Below are positions 10,084 to 19,161 of a stretch of 64,000 nucleotides of DNA, in pieces. Made by a program: the position numbers and the translations under genes. Positions within the stretch are counted from its first letter, which is position 1; each line of letters starts with the position of its first letter. Origin of the DNA: Tessaracoccus caeni (GTDB lineage: Bacteria; Actinomycetota; Actinomycetes; Propionibacteriales; Propionibacteriaceae); the NCBI RefSeq assembly GCF_029211185.1, contig NZ_JARGDO010000005.1, forward strand, positions 62,001-126,000, in the 5' to 3' direction. The notes below the pieces were generated by a model. That model saw nothing but the letters and a program-made list of their open reading frames with translations, had not been told where the DNA came from and did not search any database.

Positions 10084-12106
10084 CGGCTTCCAACGCTCCG
10101 CCGGGCGGTTCCGTCGTCGACGGCAACACGTTGTATCGCGGCAGCGCGAACTTCAGCACGTTGTTGACGACGGGCAGCGCCAGCTTGCTGCCGAGGTTGC
10201 CGTTCTTGGGCTGGTCGAGCACGACGTAGACCAGGATCTGCGGATCCTCCGCCGGAGCGACGCCGACGAAGGACGACGTGAAGCCGTTGTAGCACTTGCA
10301 GTCGGGGTCGTAGCGCTGGGCCGTGCCCGACTTGCCGGCGGTGCGGTAGCCGTCGATCTTCCGAGAGCCGTTGCCCATCTCGGAGATCACGGCCTCCATC
10401 ATGTTCAGCGTCGCGGCCGAGGCTTCCTCGGAGACCACTCGATGGGTCTTGGGCTCGGGCAGCTCGATCGGGGTGCCGTCGGCCTCGGTGGCCGACTTGA
10501 TGATGGTCGGCTGGATATAGGTGCCGCCGTTGGCCACCGCCCCCACCGCCGCGGCCATCTGGATGGCGTTGACGGAGAGGCCCTGCCCGAAGGAGATCTG
10601 GTCGCGGGTGTAGTCGGCCATGTCCGGACCGGGCAGCGAGCCGGTGGTCTCGCCGGGCAGCCCCAGACCGGTCTTGGCGCCGAGGCCGAAGGAGGAGAGG
10701 TATTCGGATAGCTGCGCCTTCGGCATCTGCCGGGCGAGGTTGATGGTGCCGATGTTCGACGACTGCGCGATCACCCCGCGCGCCGTCAGCTTGATGTGGC
10801 CGTGGCTGAAGGAGTCGCGCACGTAGCCGGACCCGGAGGGGATGCGGGCCGGCACGTCGACCGCGAGGTCGGGCTCCACCAGGCCCTGGTCGGCCAGCGC
10901 CGCCATGGTCAGCACCTTCTGCACCGATCCGGGCTCGTAGGCCTCGGTGACGACGCGGTTGCCCAGGTCGTCGGTGTCGGCGGCGCCGGGATCGGCGGCG
11001 TCATAGGACGGGTAGTTCGCTAGAGCCAGCACCTCGCTGGTGTTCACGTTGAGCATCACCAGCATGCCGGTGGAGGCCCCCGCCTTGGCGACCCCCTCGG
11101 CCAGGGCCTGCTCGGCGAACCAGTTCATCTGGCTGTCGAGGGTGAGCTGGAAGGAGGCGCCGTCCTGCGGCGGGATCAGCTCGTTGGTGCCCAGCGGGAT
11201 CCGGCCGTAGGTGGAGCGCTCGTAGGTGGCCTTGCCCGGCACGCCGGTCAGCTTGTCGTTCAGCGCGTACTCGAGGCCTGCGGCACCCTCCCGCTCGGCG
11301 TTGATGAAGCCCACCACATTCGACGCGACGCTGCGGTTGGGGTAGACCCGGATGGGATCGGGATCGCCGAACACGCCGTACCAGGGGCGCTCGCCGTCAC
11401 CGTCGATGCCGGCCTTCATATCGGCCTGCAGCTGGGTATAGGTGTGCGCGGGAACGGCCCGCTTGACCAGCTCGTACTGGTTCTTCGTCTTGCCGTCGTC
11501 CCGGAACTTCTTGGAGATCAGCTCGAGATAGGTCTCGGGCCGGCCCCCCAGGTGCTTGGCCAGAATCTCGGCGACCGCATGCGGCGCGGCCTTCGCTTCC
11601 TCCTGCTTGTTCTCGCTCATCGGGTAGCGCTCGTCGGCACCATTGGTGTTGATCATGTACGGATCGATGCTCACCACCATCGCCGGCTCGGTCTCGGCGA
11701 GGACGACGCCGTTGCGATCGACGATCGCGCCGCGGGCAGCCTCCAACTCGACGGTGCGCTGCATCCGCTCGGCGGCGGTCGACGCGTAGGCCTGGCTGTC
11801 CAGGGCTTGGAGCATGAAGCCCCGCACGGCGATGCCGGAGAGGAGCACGCCGAACACCACGAGAAGCGCCCTGATGCGCACCGTGGGGCGGCCGAGTTGA
11901 AGCCTCGCCCTCCGACGGTGCCGGCGCGGCGCGGGACGTTGGGCGTCGGGTCGCGGGGGGCGAGGCCTGGAGGCGCGCGGATCGGGCTTGCCGGCGGGGG
12001 CCTCCTTGACGGGATCCTTCTTCGCTGGCCGCGCACCCGCGGCCTTGGGGCGCAACGTGATGGGTCGGTTCGCGGAGCCTTTGGGGCCCCGCGAAGCGGC
12101 GCTCAT
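10076..12106 (-). CDS. ftsI: class B penicillin-binding protein FtsI (PBP3, septal transpeptidase)
   Basis: Membrane-anchored D,D-transpeptidase that cross-links septal peptidoglycan with FtsW. The 676-residue protein starts with about 75 Pro/Arg/Lys-rich cytoplasmic residues, then one membrane helix (about 80-100) and the pedestal domain. The transpeptidase motifs are all present: SVQK with nucleophile Ser394, SSN (449-451) and KSGT (592-595). A Cys pair, DPDCKCYN, lies just after KSGT. The long basic Pro-rich N-terminus is usual for actinobacterial FtsI. Confidence 0.95.
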   Translation of the reverse strand: MSAASRGPKGSANRPITLRPKAAGARPAKKDPVKEAPAGKPDPRASRPRPPRPDAQRPAPRRHRRRARLQLGRPTVRIRALLVVFGVLLSGIAVRGFMLQALDSQAYASTAAERMQRTVELEAARGAIVDRNGVVLAETEPAMVVSIDPYMINTNGADERYPMSENKQEEAKAAPHAVAEILAKHLGGRPETYLELISKKFRDDGKTKNQYELVKRAVPAHTYTQLQADMKAGIDGDGERPWYGVFGDPDPIRVYPNRSVASNVVGFINAEREGAAGLEYALNDKLTGVPGKATYERSTYGRIPLGTNELIPPQDGASFQLTLDSQMNWFAEQALAEGVAKAGASTGMLVMLNVNTSEVLALANYPSYDAADPGAADTDDLGNRVVTEAYEPGSVQKVLTMAALADQGLVEPDLAVDVPARIPSGSGYVRDSFSHGHIKLTARGVIAQSSNIGTINLARQMPKAQLSEYLSSFGLGAKTGLGLPGETTGSLPGPDMADYTRDQISFGQGLSVNAIQMAAAVGAVANGGTYIQPTIIKSATEADGTPIELPEPKTHRVVSEEASAATLNMMEAVISEMGNGSRKIDGYRTAGKSGTAQRYDPDCKCYNGFTSSFVGVAPAEDPQILVYVVLDQPKNGNLGSKLALPVVNNVLKFALPRYNVLPSTTEPPGGALEADE

Positions 12107-12579
12107 CCGTCGACCTCCGGCAGTGCCGGAGTCTCAGCGCCCGGCAGCGGCGCATCAGGGGTGACGGTCGTCAGGAAGGACAGCTCGTCGCCCTTCACCG
12201 GGACGGGCTCACCGAGCACGCTGCCGTCCTTCAAGGAGATGAAGGCCGGGTAGGGGTTGGGCGCCATGCCCAGCCGCGAGGCCTGGAGCGCAAGGGAGGG
12301 GGCGCTGGACCGCTGCTGGAGTTCGGTGGTCAAGGAGGCGGCCTGGTATCCGAGTTCGGTCGACTGAGTGGTCAGCTTGGCCAGTTCTCGCGATTGCTGG
12401 GCGACAGAGGTGGTCACCACCATCACGATAGCCAGGCCCGCGATCACGAGCGCAAGGATCATCAGGGCGAAGCCAAGGACGGAGACCGTCGATTGTGGGC
12501 GTTCGACCACAGACAGCTTGGGGTGCGCCTTCGCCTCCGCGACAGCGCTGAGATCGTGCTCGACCGTGGCAGCACTCAT
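12103..12579 (-). CDS. ftsL: FtsL-like septum formation initiator
   Basis: A 158-residue bitopic protein with a cytoplasmic N-terminus, one membrane helix (about 33-57) and an extracytoplasmic coiled-coil-like stretch (about 60-95, rich in Gln, Leu and Ser), ending in a Pro-rich tail. Position between rsmH and ftsI, size and topology identify it as the FtsL component of the FtsQ-FtsB-FtsL complex; sequence similarity in this family is low. It overlaps both neighbours by 4 nt (ATGA). Confidence 0.8.
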   Translation of the reverse strand: MSAATVEHDLSAVAEAKAHPKLSVVERPQSTVSVLGFALMILALVIAGLAIVMVVTTSVAQQSRELAKLTTQSTELGYQAASLTTELQQRSSAPSLALQASRLGMAPNPYPAFISLKDGSVLGEPVPVKGDELSFLTTVTPDAPLPGAETPALPEVDG

Positions 12580-13526
12580 GCTTCCTCCCTGATCCGTTCT
12601 GCGGCCCGCAGCTTCGCCGACGCGGCCCGGGGGTTCTCAACGATTTCTTCAGCCGAGGGACGCTCCGCCCCTCGGGTCAACAGCCGCAACTCCGCCGTCA
12701 GATGCGAAGGAACGACCGGCATGTTCTTCGGCGCGCGGTCGGTGGCCAGTTCGCCCATGGCGCGCTTGACCATCCGGTCCTCCAGCGAGTGGTAGGACAG
12801 CACGGCCAGCCGCCCGCCGACCGCGAGCGCGGAGAGCGCCGCGGGAAGGACCGTGCGCAGGCCCTCCAGCTCCTGGTTGACCTCGATGCGCAGCGCCTGG
12901 AAGGTGCGCTTGGCGGGATGCCCGCCGGTGTGACGGGCGGCTGCGGGGATCGCACCGCCGATCGTCTCCACCAGACGCGCGGAGCTCTCAAAGGGGCGGC
13001 CCGCGACGATGGCGCGCGCGATCCGCCCGGCGAAGCGCTCCTCGCCGTAGCGGGCGAGGATGCGGGTGAGATCCCGCTCGGAGTACTGGTTCAGGACGTC
13101 CTGGGCGGTGATGCCCTTGGTGGCGTCCATCCGCATGTCGAGCGGCGAATCGGCGCGGTAGGCGAAGCCTCGGTCCAGCCGGTCGATCTGCAGCGACGAG
13201 AGCCCCAGGTCGAGCAGCATGGCGTCGATTCGCGCTACCCCCAGGTCGGCCAGCACGTCGGCCAGCTCGTCGTAGCCGGCATGCACCAGTGTGGCGCGCG
13301 GAGCCAGCTCACCGAGACGCTCTCGCGCCACTTCGTGCGCGTCGAGGTCGCGGTCGATGCCGATCAGCCGCGCCTCGGGGCAGGCCCGCAGGATGGCCGC
13401 GGCGTGGCCGGCGAGGCCGAGGGTGCCGTCGACGTATACGGCGCCCGGGCGCTGCAGCGCGGGGGCGAGAAGTTCAACGATCCGCTCCCGCAGCACCGGG
13501 ACGTGGATGGTGGACGTTTCGGGCAC
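12576..13526 (-). CDS. rsmH: 16S rRNA (cytosine(1402)-N(4))-methyltransferase RsmH (MraW)
   Basis: SAM-dependent methyltransferase that N4-methylates C1402 of 16S rRNA. The 316-residue protein shows the SAM-binding start VYVDGTLGLAGHA and the family runs FAYRADSPLDMRMD and ALRIEVNQELEGL, with VLSYHSLEDRMVK near the end. Translation starts at GTG (13524-13526), preceded by an AAAGGA ribosome-binding site. A 123-nt gap separates it from mraZ, the largest gap inside the dcw operon. Confidence 0.96.
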   Translation of the reverse strand: MPETSTIHVPVLRERIVELLAPALQRPGAVYVDGTLGLAGHAAAILRACPEARLIGIDRDLDAHEVARERLGELAPRATLVHAGYDELADVLADLGVARIDAMLLDLGLSSLQIDRLDRGFAYRADSPLDMRMDATKGITAQDVLNQYSERDLTRILARYGEERFAGRIARAIVAGRPFESSARLVETIGGAIPAAARHTGGHPAKRTFQALRIEVNQELEGLRTVLPAALSALAVGGRLAVLSYHSLEDRMVKRAMGELATDRAPKNMPVVPSHLTAELRLLTRGAERPSAEEIVENPRAASAKLRAAERIREEA

Positions 13527-13649
13527 TATCCGGTCCTTTCTGTGGGTGGTGGGTGGTGGTGTCGTTGATGCGGGTTCCCTTCCGGCGGTACCTGGCTACG
13601 GGGAAGAAAGTCAGGGCCGCACCGGCGGGGAGCCGGCGCCAACGAAGCC
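13527..13649. other. mraZ-rsmH intergenic gap
   Basis: A 123-nt gap between mraZ and rsmH, unlike the overlaps elsewhere in the cluster. It holds a short GC stem (CCGGC/GCCGG at 13622-13636) followed, on the minus strand, by a pyrimidine-rich run (TTTCTTCCCC). This could act as a weak attenuator, but the stem is only five base pairs. The rsmH ribosome-binding site is at its left edge. Confidence 0.35.
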
Positions 13650-14081
13650 TCATGAATCGTTGATCGAAAACTCCTCATCCAGGTCGGCGAAGCCGGCCTC
13701 GCTCTCGGCCGAGTACCGCTGCCAGGCCTCGGCGTCCCAGATCTCGGCGCGGTTCATGGCGCCGATCACGACCACATCGCGATCGAGACCCGCATAGTTG
13801 CGCAGGATCGGCGGTATGGTGACCCGCCCCTGCTTGTCGGGCACCTCGAAGCTCGCGCCGGCGCTCATCATGCGCTGGTAGTCGCGAACCTGCTTCACGG
13901 TGCTCGGCGCGGAGCTGACCGGAGCCATCAACTGCTCGAAGGTCTCCTTGGGGTACACCGCCAGCGCTCGATCCTGGGCCCGAGTGACGACGAGGCCGCC
14001 CGCCAGGGCGTCGCGGAACTTCGCGGGCAGGATGAGCCGACCCTTGTCGTCCAGCTTCGGGGTGTACGTCCCCAGGAACAT
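13650..14081 (-). CDS. mraZ: transcriptional regulator MraZ
   Basis: First gene of the dcw cluster. The 143-residue protein carries two MraZ/SpoVT-AbrB-type half-domains, the first opening MFLGTYTPKLDDKGRL and the second with DKQGRVTIPP. In other bacteria MraZ forms a ring-shaped oligomer that binds short direct repeats in its own promoter and adjusts dcw expression. Such repeats are present immediately upstream (14101-14160). A GGGGAGGTGAG ribosome-binding site precedes the ATG. Confidence 0.96.
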   Translation of the reverse strand: MFLGTYTPKLDDKGRLILPAKFRDALAGGLVVTRAQDRALAVYPKETFEQLMAPVSSAPSTVKQVRDYQRMMSAGASFEVPDKQGRVTIPPILRNYAGLDRDVVVIGAMNRAEIWDAEAWQRYSAESEAGFADLDEEFSINDS

Positions 14082-14100
14082 CGGCGCTCACCTCCCCGAC

Positions 14101-14160
14101 CCATTGCACTCCACTTTGCTCCAATTGCCGCCACTTTACCCCACTTTCCCCCACCAAGAC
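14101..14160 (-). promoter_or_regulatory. MraZ-type operator: six 10-bp-phased direct repeats
   Basis: Read on the plus strand, six successive 10-base blocks each begin CCA (14101, 14111, 14121, 14131, 14141, 14151); on the coding strand the best copies read AAAGTGGNG. One-helical-turn spacing of a GTGG-type core in front of mraZ is the known arrangement of MraZ-binding sites. A possible -10 (TAAAGT, 14133-14138 on the complement) lies inside the array, so MraZ binding would block the dcw promoter. The number of functional sites is inferred. Confidence 0.75.
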
Positions 14161-14219
14161 ATGCCAACCACGCGGCAATTCCCCACCAGTGATCAATGCG
14201 CGGCCTGCTCGTGGCCAAG

Positions 14220-14225
14220 TAGGGT
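14220..14225 (+). promoter_or_regulatory. candidate -10 element of the moxR operon
   Basis: TAGGGT about 40 nt upstream of the moxR GTG start fits the actinobacterial TANNNT -10 pattern. No good -35 hexamer is visible. It lies in the 184-nt gap divergent from mraZ. Confidence 0.4.
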
Positions 14226-14265
14226 GTGTGCGGAGCCTGTAGGAAGCCATGAGGAGGAACCGAGC

Positions 14266-15231
14266 GTGAGCGAGTCACCGACAGCCACCCTGGGAGACGT
14301 GCAACGGATCGCCAACTCGATCACCGCTGAGATCGCGCGTGTCATCGAGGGCAAACCCCGCCAGGCCGCCCTCGCGGTGGTGGTTCTCCTCGCCGGCGGG
14401 CATCTGCTGATCGAGGACGTGCCCGGCGTCGGCAAGACCGTGCTCGCCAAGGCGCTCGGCCGTTCCATCGGCGGCGACGTCAAGCGCATCCAGTTCACCC
14501 CTGATCTGCTGCCGAGCGACGTCACCGGCGTGTCGGTGTTCAATCAGGCCACCCGAGCCTTCGAGTTCCAGCGCGGCGGCATCTTCGCCAACGTGGTGCT
14601 GGGCGACGAGATCAACCGCGCCTCCCCCAAGACCCAGTCCGCGCTGCTGGAGGCCATGGCCGAGGCGCAGGTCTCCGTCGACGGTCACACGTACCGCCTG
14701 GCGAGCCCGTTCATGGTGATCGCCACCCAGAACCCGATCGAGATGGAGGGCACCTATCCCCTCCCCGAGGCGCAGCGCGACCGGTTCATGGCCCGGATCG
14801 AGATGGGCTACCCGGCCAAGGCCTCCGAGGTGGCGATGCTCGCCGCCCAGGCCGGCGGGGATCAGTTGGCCTCGGTGCGCCCGGTGACCACGTCGGACGA
14901 GGTCGCCGCCGCCGTCGCGGCGCTGCGCCAGGTCTACGTCGCCCCGGCCATCAACGAATACATCGTGAACATCGTGGACGCCACCCGCTCCCATCCGGAT
15001 CTGCGGCTCGGAGCCAGCCCCCGTGCCTCGCTCCATCTGATGCGCGCGTCCCGCGCCGTCGCCGTGCTGGAGGGGCGCGACTACGTGATCCCCGAGGATG
15101 TCTCCAGGCTGAGCCGCGAAGTACTGGAGCACCGGCTGCTCACCACCGTCGAAGCACAGGTGGCCGGGCGCACCCCCGGAAGGATCATCAAGAGCGTCGT
15201 GGAACGCATCCCGGCGCCGGGCCGGGGATAG
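14266..15231 (+). CDS. MoxR-family AAA+ ATPase
   Basis: AAA+ chaperone-like ATPase of the MoxR branch, 321 residues. I chose the GTG at 14266 because a strong GAGGAGG site lies at 14251-14257; the open frame continues upstream without support. Walker A is GVGKT (54-58) and Walker B is GDEIN (113-117), followed by the sensor region VIATQNPIEMEGTYPLPEAQ typical of MoxR. It is followed by DUF58 and transglutaminase genes, the standard MoxR operon whose precise substrate is unknown. Confidence 0.93.
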   Translation: MSESPTATLGDVQRIANSITAEIARVIEGKPRQAALAVVVLLAGGHLLIEDVPGVGKTVLAKALGRSIGGDVKRIQFTPDLLPSDVTGVSVFNQATRAFEFQRGGIFANVVLGDEINRASPKTQSALLEAMAEAQVSVDGHTYRLASPFMVIATQNPIEMEGTYPLPEAQRDRFMARIEMGYPAKASEVAMLAAQAGGDQLASVRPVTTSDEVAAAVAALRQVYVAPAINEYIVNIVDATRSHPDLRLGASPRASLHLMRASRAVAVLEGRDYVIPEDVSRLSREVLEHRLLTTVEAQVAGRTPGRIIKSVVERIPAPGRG

Positions 15232-15235
15232 CCGA

Positions 15236-16474
15236 ATGCCCTTGCTCAGCCTCCGGGGCCTGGTGGTCCTGATCATGGGCATCGTGGCCGGCGGCGCAGG
15301 TTCGCTGCTCGGCGAGCCGGATCTGCTGCGGTTGGGGGTGTTCTTGACGCTCCTCCCCCTGGCGGCTCTGCTTTATCTCTTGCTGGCCAGGCCCGAGATC
15401 AGCGTCGAGCGCGTCCCGAAGCCGGCGCAGAGCACGATCGGGTCCGACGTCGAGGTGGTGTTGAGGCTGCACAACGCCAAGCCCTTCGCCACCGGCTCGC
15501 TTGAGTTCACCGATCTGGCGCCGACGGCCATCGGCGGCGGAGCGCAGTTCCGGGTGGCCAGGGCCTTCGGTTCCTGGACCCAGGCGGTGTCCTACCAGAT
15601 CACGACGACGCAGCGAGGCCGGTTCCCGATCGGGCCCCTCAAGGTGCGCTTCACCGACCCCCTCGGGCTGGCCCGGTGCACACGTTCCACGCGGGGAGCC
15701 CTCACCAACCTTCGGGTGTCGCCTCGGGTCTGGCCGCTCGACGCGCTCCCGCGCACCGCGGGCACGGGCGCCAGTCAGCAGTCCTCACCGAGCCGGCTCG
15801 GTCAGTCAGGCCAGGACGACGTGCTGGTGCGCGAACATCGTCACGGCGATGACATGCGTCGCGTGCACTGGAGGATGAGCGCGAAGCAGGGTGAGCTGAT
15901 GGTGCGCATTGCCGAGGATCCGTGGGATCCGTCGTGCACGCTGCTGGTGGACTGCCGATCCTTCAGCCATGCCGGGGTGGGGCCCGACTCCAGCATGGAG
16001 TGGGCGATCTCCGCCACCACGTCGATCGCCGCCAAGCTGCTGGCATCGCGCTGGCGGCTGACGGTGCTCGGCGGCGCGAGCTCGTTCTTCGATCCCTCGC
16101 AGCAGCTGAGCGGCCTGGGCGCGAAGGAGCCCATGCTGGAGGCGATGACCGAGTTGGAGGCGTCTCAGGACACGGCTCTGTCGGCGCTGATCGACGACCT
16201 CGACTCGGTGGGCGGCGCCACCCTGGTCGCCACGCTCGGCCTGATCAGCACGAGGGACGCCGCCACCTTGATCGCCCTGTCCACCCGGGCCCTGCGCGGA
16301 TTCGCGATGGTTCCGGACGCCGCAGCGTGGGAGTTCTCCGGTGAGCGCCTGGACGAGCACGTCGACGCCACGAGGATGCTCGTCGCCGCTGGCTGGGCGC
16401 TGGCCACCTATCGTCCAGGGGAACCGGTGCCGGACGTGTGGCGACGCCTGGTCGGGCAAGGAGGGCACCGATGA
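15236..16474 (+). CDS. DUF58 domain-containing membrane protein
   Basis: A 412-residue protein with two N-terminal hydrophobic segments (about 6-45) and the DUF58 signature at about 198-224 (VREHRHGDDMRRVHWRMSAK), followed by a von Willebrand A-like fold region. DUF58 proteins are usual partners of MoxR ATPases. It starts 4 nt after moxR, and its stop overlaps the transglutaminase start (ATGA), indicating one operon. The molecular role is unknown. Confidence 0.9.
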   Translation: MPLLSLRGLVVLIMGIVAGGAGSLLGEPDLLRLGVFLTLLPLAALLYLLLARPEISVERVPKPAQSTIGSDVEVVLRLHNAKPFATGSLEFTDLAPTAIGGGAQFRVARAFGSWTQAVSYQITTTQRGRFPIGPLKVRFTDPLGLARCTRSTRGALTNLRVSPRVWPLDALPRTAGTGASQQSSPSRLGQSGQDDVLVREHRHGDDMRRVHWRMSAKQGELMVRIAEDPWDPSCTLLVDCRSFSHAGVGPDSSMEWAISATTSIAAKLLASRWRLTVLGGASSFFDPSQQLSGLGAKEPMLEAMTELEASQDTALSALIDDLDSVGGATLVATLGLISTRDAATLIALSTRALRGFAMVPDAAAWEFSGERLDEHVDATRMLVAAGWALATYRPGEPVPDVWRRLVGQGGHR

Positions 16475-18654
16475 AATCCTCCCGGTACCTCCTCCTGTCC
16501 CCGGCGCTCGCGCTGGCGGTCTGGCTCAGCATTCTTCCCTTGGGATCCCTCGTCCAGGGTTCGACGTTCATCTGGGAGGCGGGCCTGGTGCTCGCCACCG
16601 GGGCTTTGACCGGCCTCTTCCTGAGCATGCTCCACTCGCCCCGTCCGTTGATCCCTCTGGCGCAGGCTCTGCTCATGGGCGGTGTGCTCGCGTGGCGGGG
16701 GCTGACCGCCATGCCCGGCGAGCCCGACGAGGCGTGGACCTCGCGCCTGATCCAGCTCTGGATCCGGGCCATGGACGCGGTGCAGACCGGCAGCCCGCCG
16801 ATCGCTCCGGATCCGGGAGTGGTGTGGGCGGTCGCCGGCATGGCCGCTCTGCTCCTCCTGCTGACCGAGGTTCTCGCAAGCCAGCTCGAACAGCCGGCCT
16901 GGGCGCTCGCCCCCCTGGCGCTGCCCTACCTGGTGGGCGCCCTCTCGCGGGCCAACGACCTCGATTGGACCCAGCTCGGCTGGGTGGCCCTGGCCTTCAT
17001 CACGGTGCTCGCCTCCACCCACGGCCAAGGCAGCGGACACCTGGTGCGCTCGGCGTCCCGCGTGGCCGCCAACCGGGCAGCGCGCGGCACCCAGGCGCTC
17101 GGCCTGGGCGCGATCGCCCTTCTGCTGGCCGCCCTGCTCGCCCCCCTTATTCCGATCGGACCCAAGCTCAGCCTCGGCGACGGCGACAGCGGCCCCATCC
17201 AGCTGTCGGATCCCACCGCCGAGCTGGCCAGCAACCTGCAGCGGCCGTCCGCGGTGCCGGTGCTGAACTATGTCTCGTCGACCGGCGAAGGGGTCTACCT
17301 CCGGCTGGTTGCGCTCACCAAGCTCGACACCCGGGGAATGCACCTTGTTCCCATGGCCCTCTCGTCGATCGGCCTGGATCTCGCCAGCACTTCCCCCGGT
17401 GAGCAACTCGACGTGTCGGTGCAGATGGCGGACGTGCCGTCGGAGTATCTCCCGGTGCCCTTCGTCGTCGACTCCTTCGACGCGGCCGGTCAGTGGGCGT
17501 TCGATCCCTCGACCATGTCGATCATCGGAACCGGCGGCATGAGGCAGGACCAGACCCGAGGGCTGGAGTACACCGTGCATTCGACGGTGCCCACCCCCGA
17601 CGCCGCCGCCATGAGCGCCGCCGAGGCCGGCCGTCCGTCCGACGCCGACCTGCTGCTCGAGGTGCCGTCCCTGGACGACGACGTGCTCACCCTGACCGAG
17701 CAGGTCGTCGCCGACGCCGACGCCACCACCGCGGGCGAGAAGGCGATCGCGATCCAGCGTTTCCTGCGCTCGCCGGAGTTCTCCTACTCCTTGAGCGCCC
17801 CCGACTCGACGAGTCGCGACACCCTCTCCGAGTTCCTCCTCTCCGAACGCACCGGATACTGCATCCACTTCGCCGCCGGAATGGTCGCGATGGCACGGAT
17901 CGAGGGCATTCCCGCGAGGATGGCCGTCGGCTTCACACCCGGCACCGCCCAGCCCGACGGCAGCTACGCCGTCACCACGCACGACATGCACGCGTGGCCC
18001 GAGCTCTACTTCGACGATCTGGGCTGGGTGCCCTTCGAGCCGACGCCGGGCGGCACCACGCCCACGCCCCCTGACGAAGGTGAGAACGGAGACCAGCCCA
18101 ACGCGTCGCCGTCCCCCACGCCGTCGGCCTCCGATCCGGCCGAGAGCGAGCCGCCCCAGCAGGAGCCGAACACCCCGTCGACCACCTCACCCGATGATCA
18201 GGCCACGGGATCATCGGCACTGAGCGGTTGGCTGCTCCCCATCGGAGGAGTGATCCTCCTGCTGCTGATTCCGGCGACGCTGCGATGGGCGCTGAGAGCG
18301 TGGCGGCTGCGCTCCCGCCAGCCGGCACCGGAGCTCGCGGACGCCGTGCTCGCCGAGATCCGCGACACCTTCGTCGACACGGGACGGACCTGGCCCGACG
18401 GTTCACCGATGCCCGCGGCGACCGCCGCGGCCGAGGAACTCACGCCGGAGGCCGCGGCGTCGCTGCTCGCGATCGCCGGGCATCTGGAACGCATCCACTT
18501 CGCTCCCTCGTTCTCCGACGTGACCCCTCTTCCCGCGGACACGAAACGCCTGTTGAAGGAGCTTCGACGCAGCGCCAGCCCGCCCGGGATGCGCTACCTC
18601 AGCGTCCTTTTGCCACGCTCTCTTTCCCCGGTGAGAGTGTTCGCAAAGAAGTAG
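16471..18654 (+). CDS. DUF3488/transglutaminase-like membrane protein
   Basis: The 727-residue protein starts at the ATG overlapping the DUF58 stop. It has about five to six N-terminal membrane helices, an extracytoplasmic transglutaminase core, a Thr/Pro/Ser-rich linker, one further helix (about 588-610) and a cytoplasmic C-terminal segment. The core has Cys464 (RTGYCIHFAAGM) and His507 (DMHAWPELYF); the usual third-residue segment reads VPFEPTPG, with Glu where many relatives have Asp. It resembles TgpA-type proteins; a protease or transferase role in the envelope is inferred. Confidence 0.9.
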   Translation: MKSSRYLLLSPALALAVWLSILPLGSLVQGSTFIWEAGLVLATGALTGLFLSMLHSPRPLIPLAQALLMGGVLAWRGLTAMPGEPDEAWTSRLIQLWIRAMDAVQTGSPPIAPDPGVVWAVAGMAALLLLLTEVLASQLEQPAWALAPLALPYLVGALSRANDLDWTQLGWVALAFITVLASTHGQGSGHLVRSASRVAANRAARGTQALGLGAIALLLAALLAPLIPIGPKLSLGDGDSGPIQLSDPTAELASNLQRPSAVPVLNYVSSTGEGVYLRLVALTKLDTRGMHLVPMALSSIGLDLASTSPGEQLDVSVQMADVPSEYLPVPFVVDSFDAAGQWAFDPSTMSIIGTGGMRQDQTRGLEYTVHSTVPTPDAAAMSAAEAGRPSDADLLLEVPSLDDDVLTLTEQVVADADATTAGEKAIAIQRFLRSPEFSYSLSAPDSTSRDTLSEFLLSERTGYCIHFAAGMVAMARIEGIPARMAVGFTPGTAQPDGSYAVTTHDMHAWPELYFDDLGWVPFEPTPGGTTPTPPDEGENGDQPNASPSPTPSASDPAESEPPQQEPNTPSTTSPDDQATGSSALSGWLLPIGGVILLLLIPATLRWALRAWRLRSRQPAPELADAVLAEIRDTFVDTGRTWPDGSPMPAATAAAEELTPEAAASLLAIAGHLERIHFAPSFSDVTPLPADTKRLLKELRRSASPPGMRYLSVLLPRSLSPVRVFAKK

Positions 18655-18667
18655 TCAAGAGTGGCCT

Positions 18668-18695
18668 TTGCCCAACCCTGAAGCGGGCATAGGAT
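18668..18695 (+). promoter_or_regulatory. candidate promoter of the DUF3040 gene
   Basis: TTGCCC (18668-18673) and TAGGAT (18690-18695) are separated by 16 bp, a reasonable housekeeping promoter just downstream of the transglutaminase gene. Transcription would start about 30 nt upstream of the DUF3040 start. Confidence 0.5.
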
Positions 18696-18731
18696 AGGTA
18701 TTCACAGTCGATGGAGGACAGGGAGGCCGCC

Positions 18732-19115
18732 ATGGCGCTATCAGAGCAGGAGCGCAAGCTGCTAGAGCAGCTTGAGGCGTCCTTGATCGCCGACGACCCC
18801 AAGCTCGCCGAGACGCTGCGAGGCACGGGCCACGTCCGTATCCATCGCAAGCGTGCCACGGTGGCTGGGCTCGGATTCGTCGTCGGCCTGCTCGTGCTGG
18901 TTCTCGGGGTGCAGATTCATCCTGCGGTCAGCATCCTCGGCTTCATCATCATGCTGGCCTCGGCCATCGTCGGCATCAACTCCTGGCAACGCATCGGGGG
19001 CGACGGCGGTCGCTCCGTTCGCCATCCCGACAGCCCTCCCCGTCCGGGAAGCAACCAGGAGTTCATGGACAAGCTCGAGGAGCGCTGGCGCCGCAATCAG
19101 CAGGGCGATCAGTAG
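18732..19115 (+). CDS. DUF3040 domain-containing protein
   Basis: A 127-residue protein of the actinobacterial DUF3040 family. The N-terminal segment MALSEQERKLLEQLEASL is the family hallmark, followed by two hydrophobic segments (about 48-66 and 68-85) and a polar C-terminus. I start at 18732 because GGGAGG lies 5 nt upstream; an in-frame ATG at 18711 has no comparable site. Function is unknown. In many actinomycetes this family sits near the mraZ end of the dcw region, as here. Confidence 0.88.
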   Translation: MALSEQERKLLEQLEASLIADDPKLAETLRGTGHVRIHRKRATVAGLGFVVGLLVLVLGVQIHPAVSILGFIIMLASAIVGINSWQRIGGDGGRSVRHPDSPPRPGSNQEFMDKLEERWRRNQQGDQ

Positions 19116-19148
19116 CAACTCCGCACACGCATCCCATGCCCGACCGGT

Positions 19149-19154
19149 TACCCT
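19149..19154 (+). promoter_or_regulatory. leaderless-type -10 (TACCCT)
   Basis: TACCCT ends 7 nt before the ATG at 19162, with no ribosome-binding site, so the transcript probably begins at the start codon. The same bases form the loop of a perfect 10-bp stem (19135-19144 with 19155-19164) that includes the ATG. Confidence 0.55.
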
Positions 19155-19161
19155 GTCGGGC

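Noticed and set aside
10076-12106. FtsI as a PASTA-containing PBP2x type
   Set aside because: After KSGT only about 80 residues remain, with no PASTA repeat visible.
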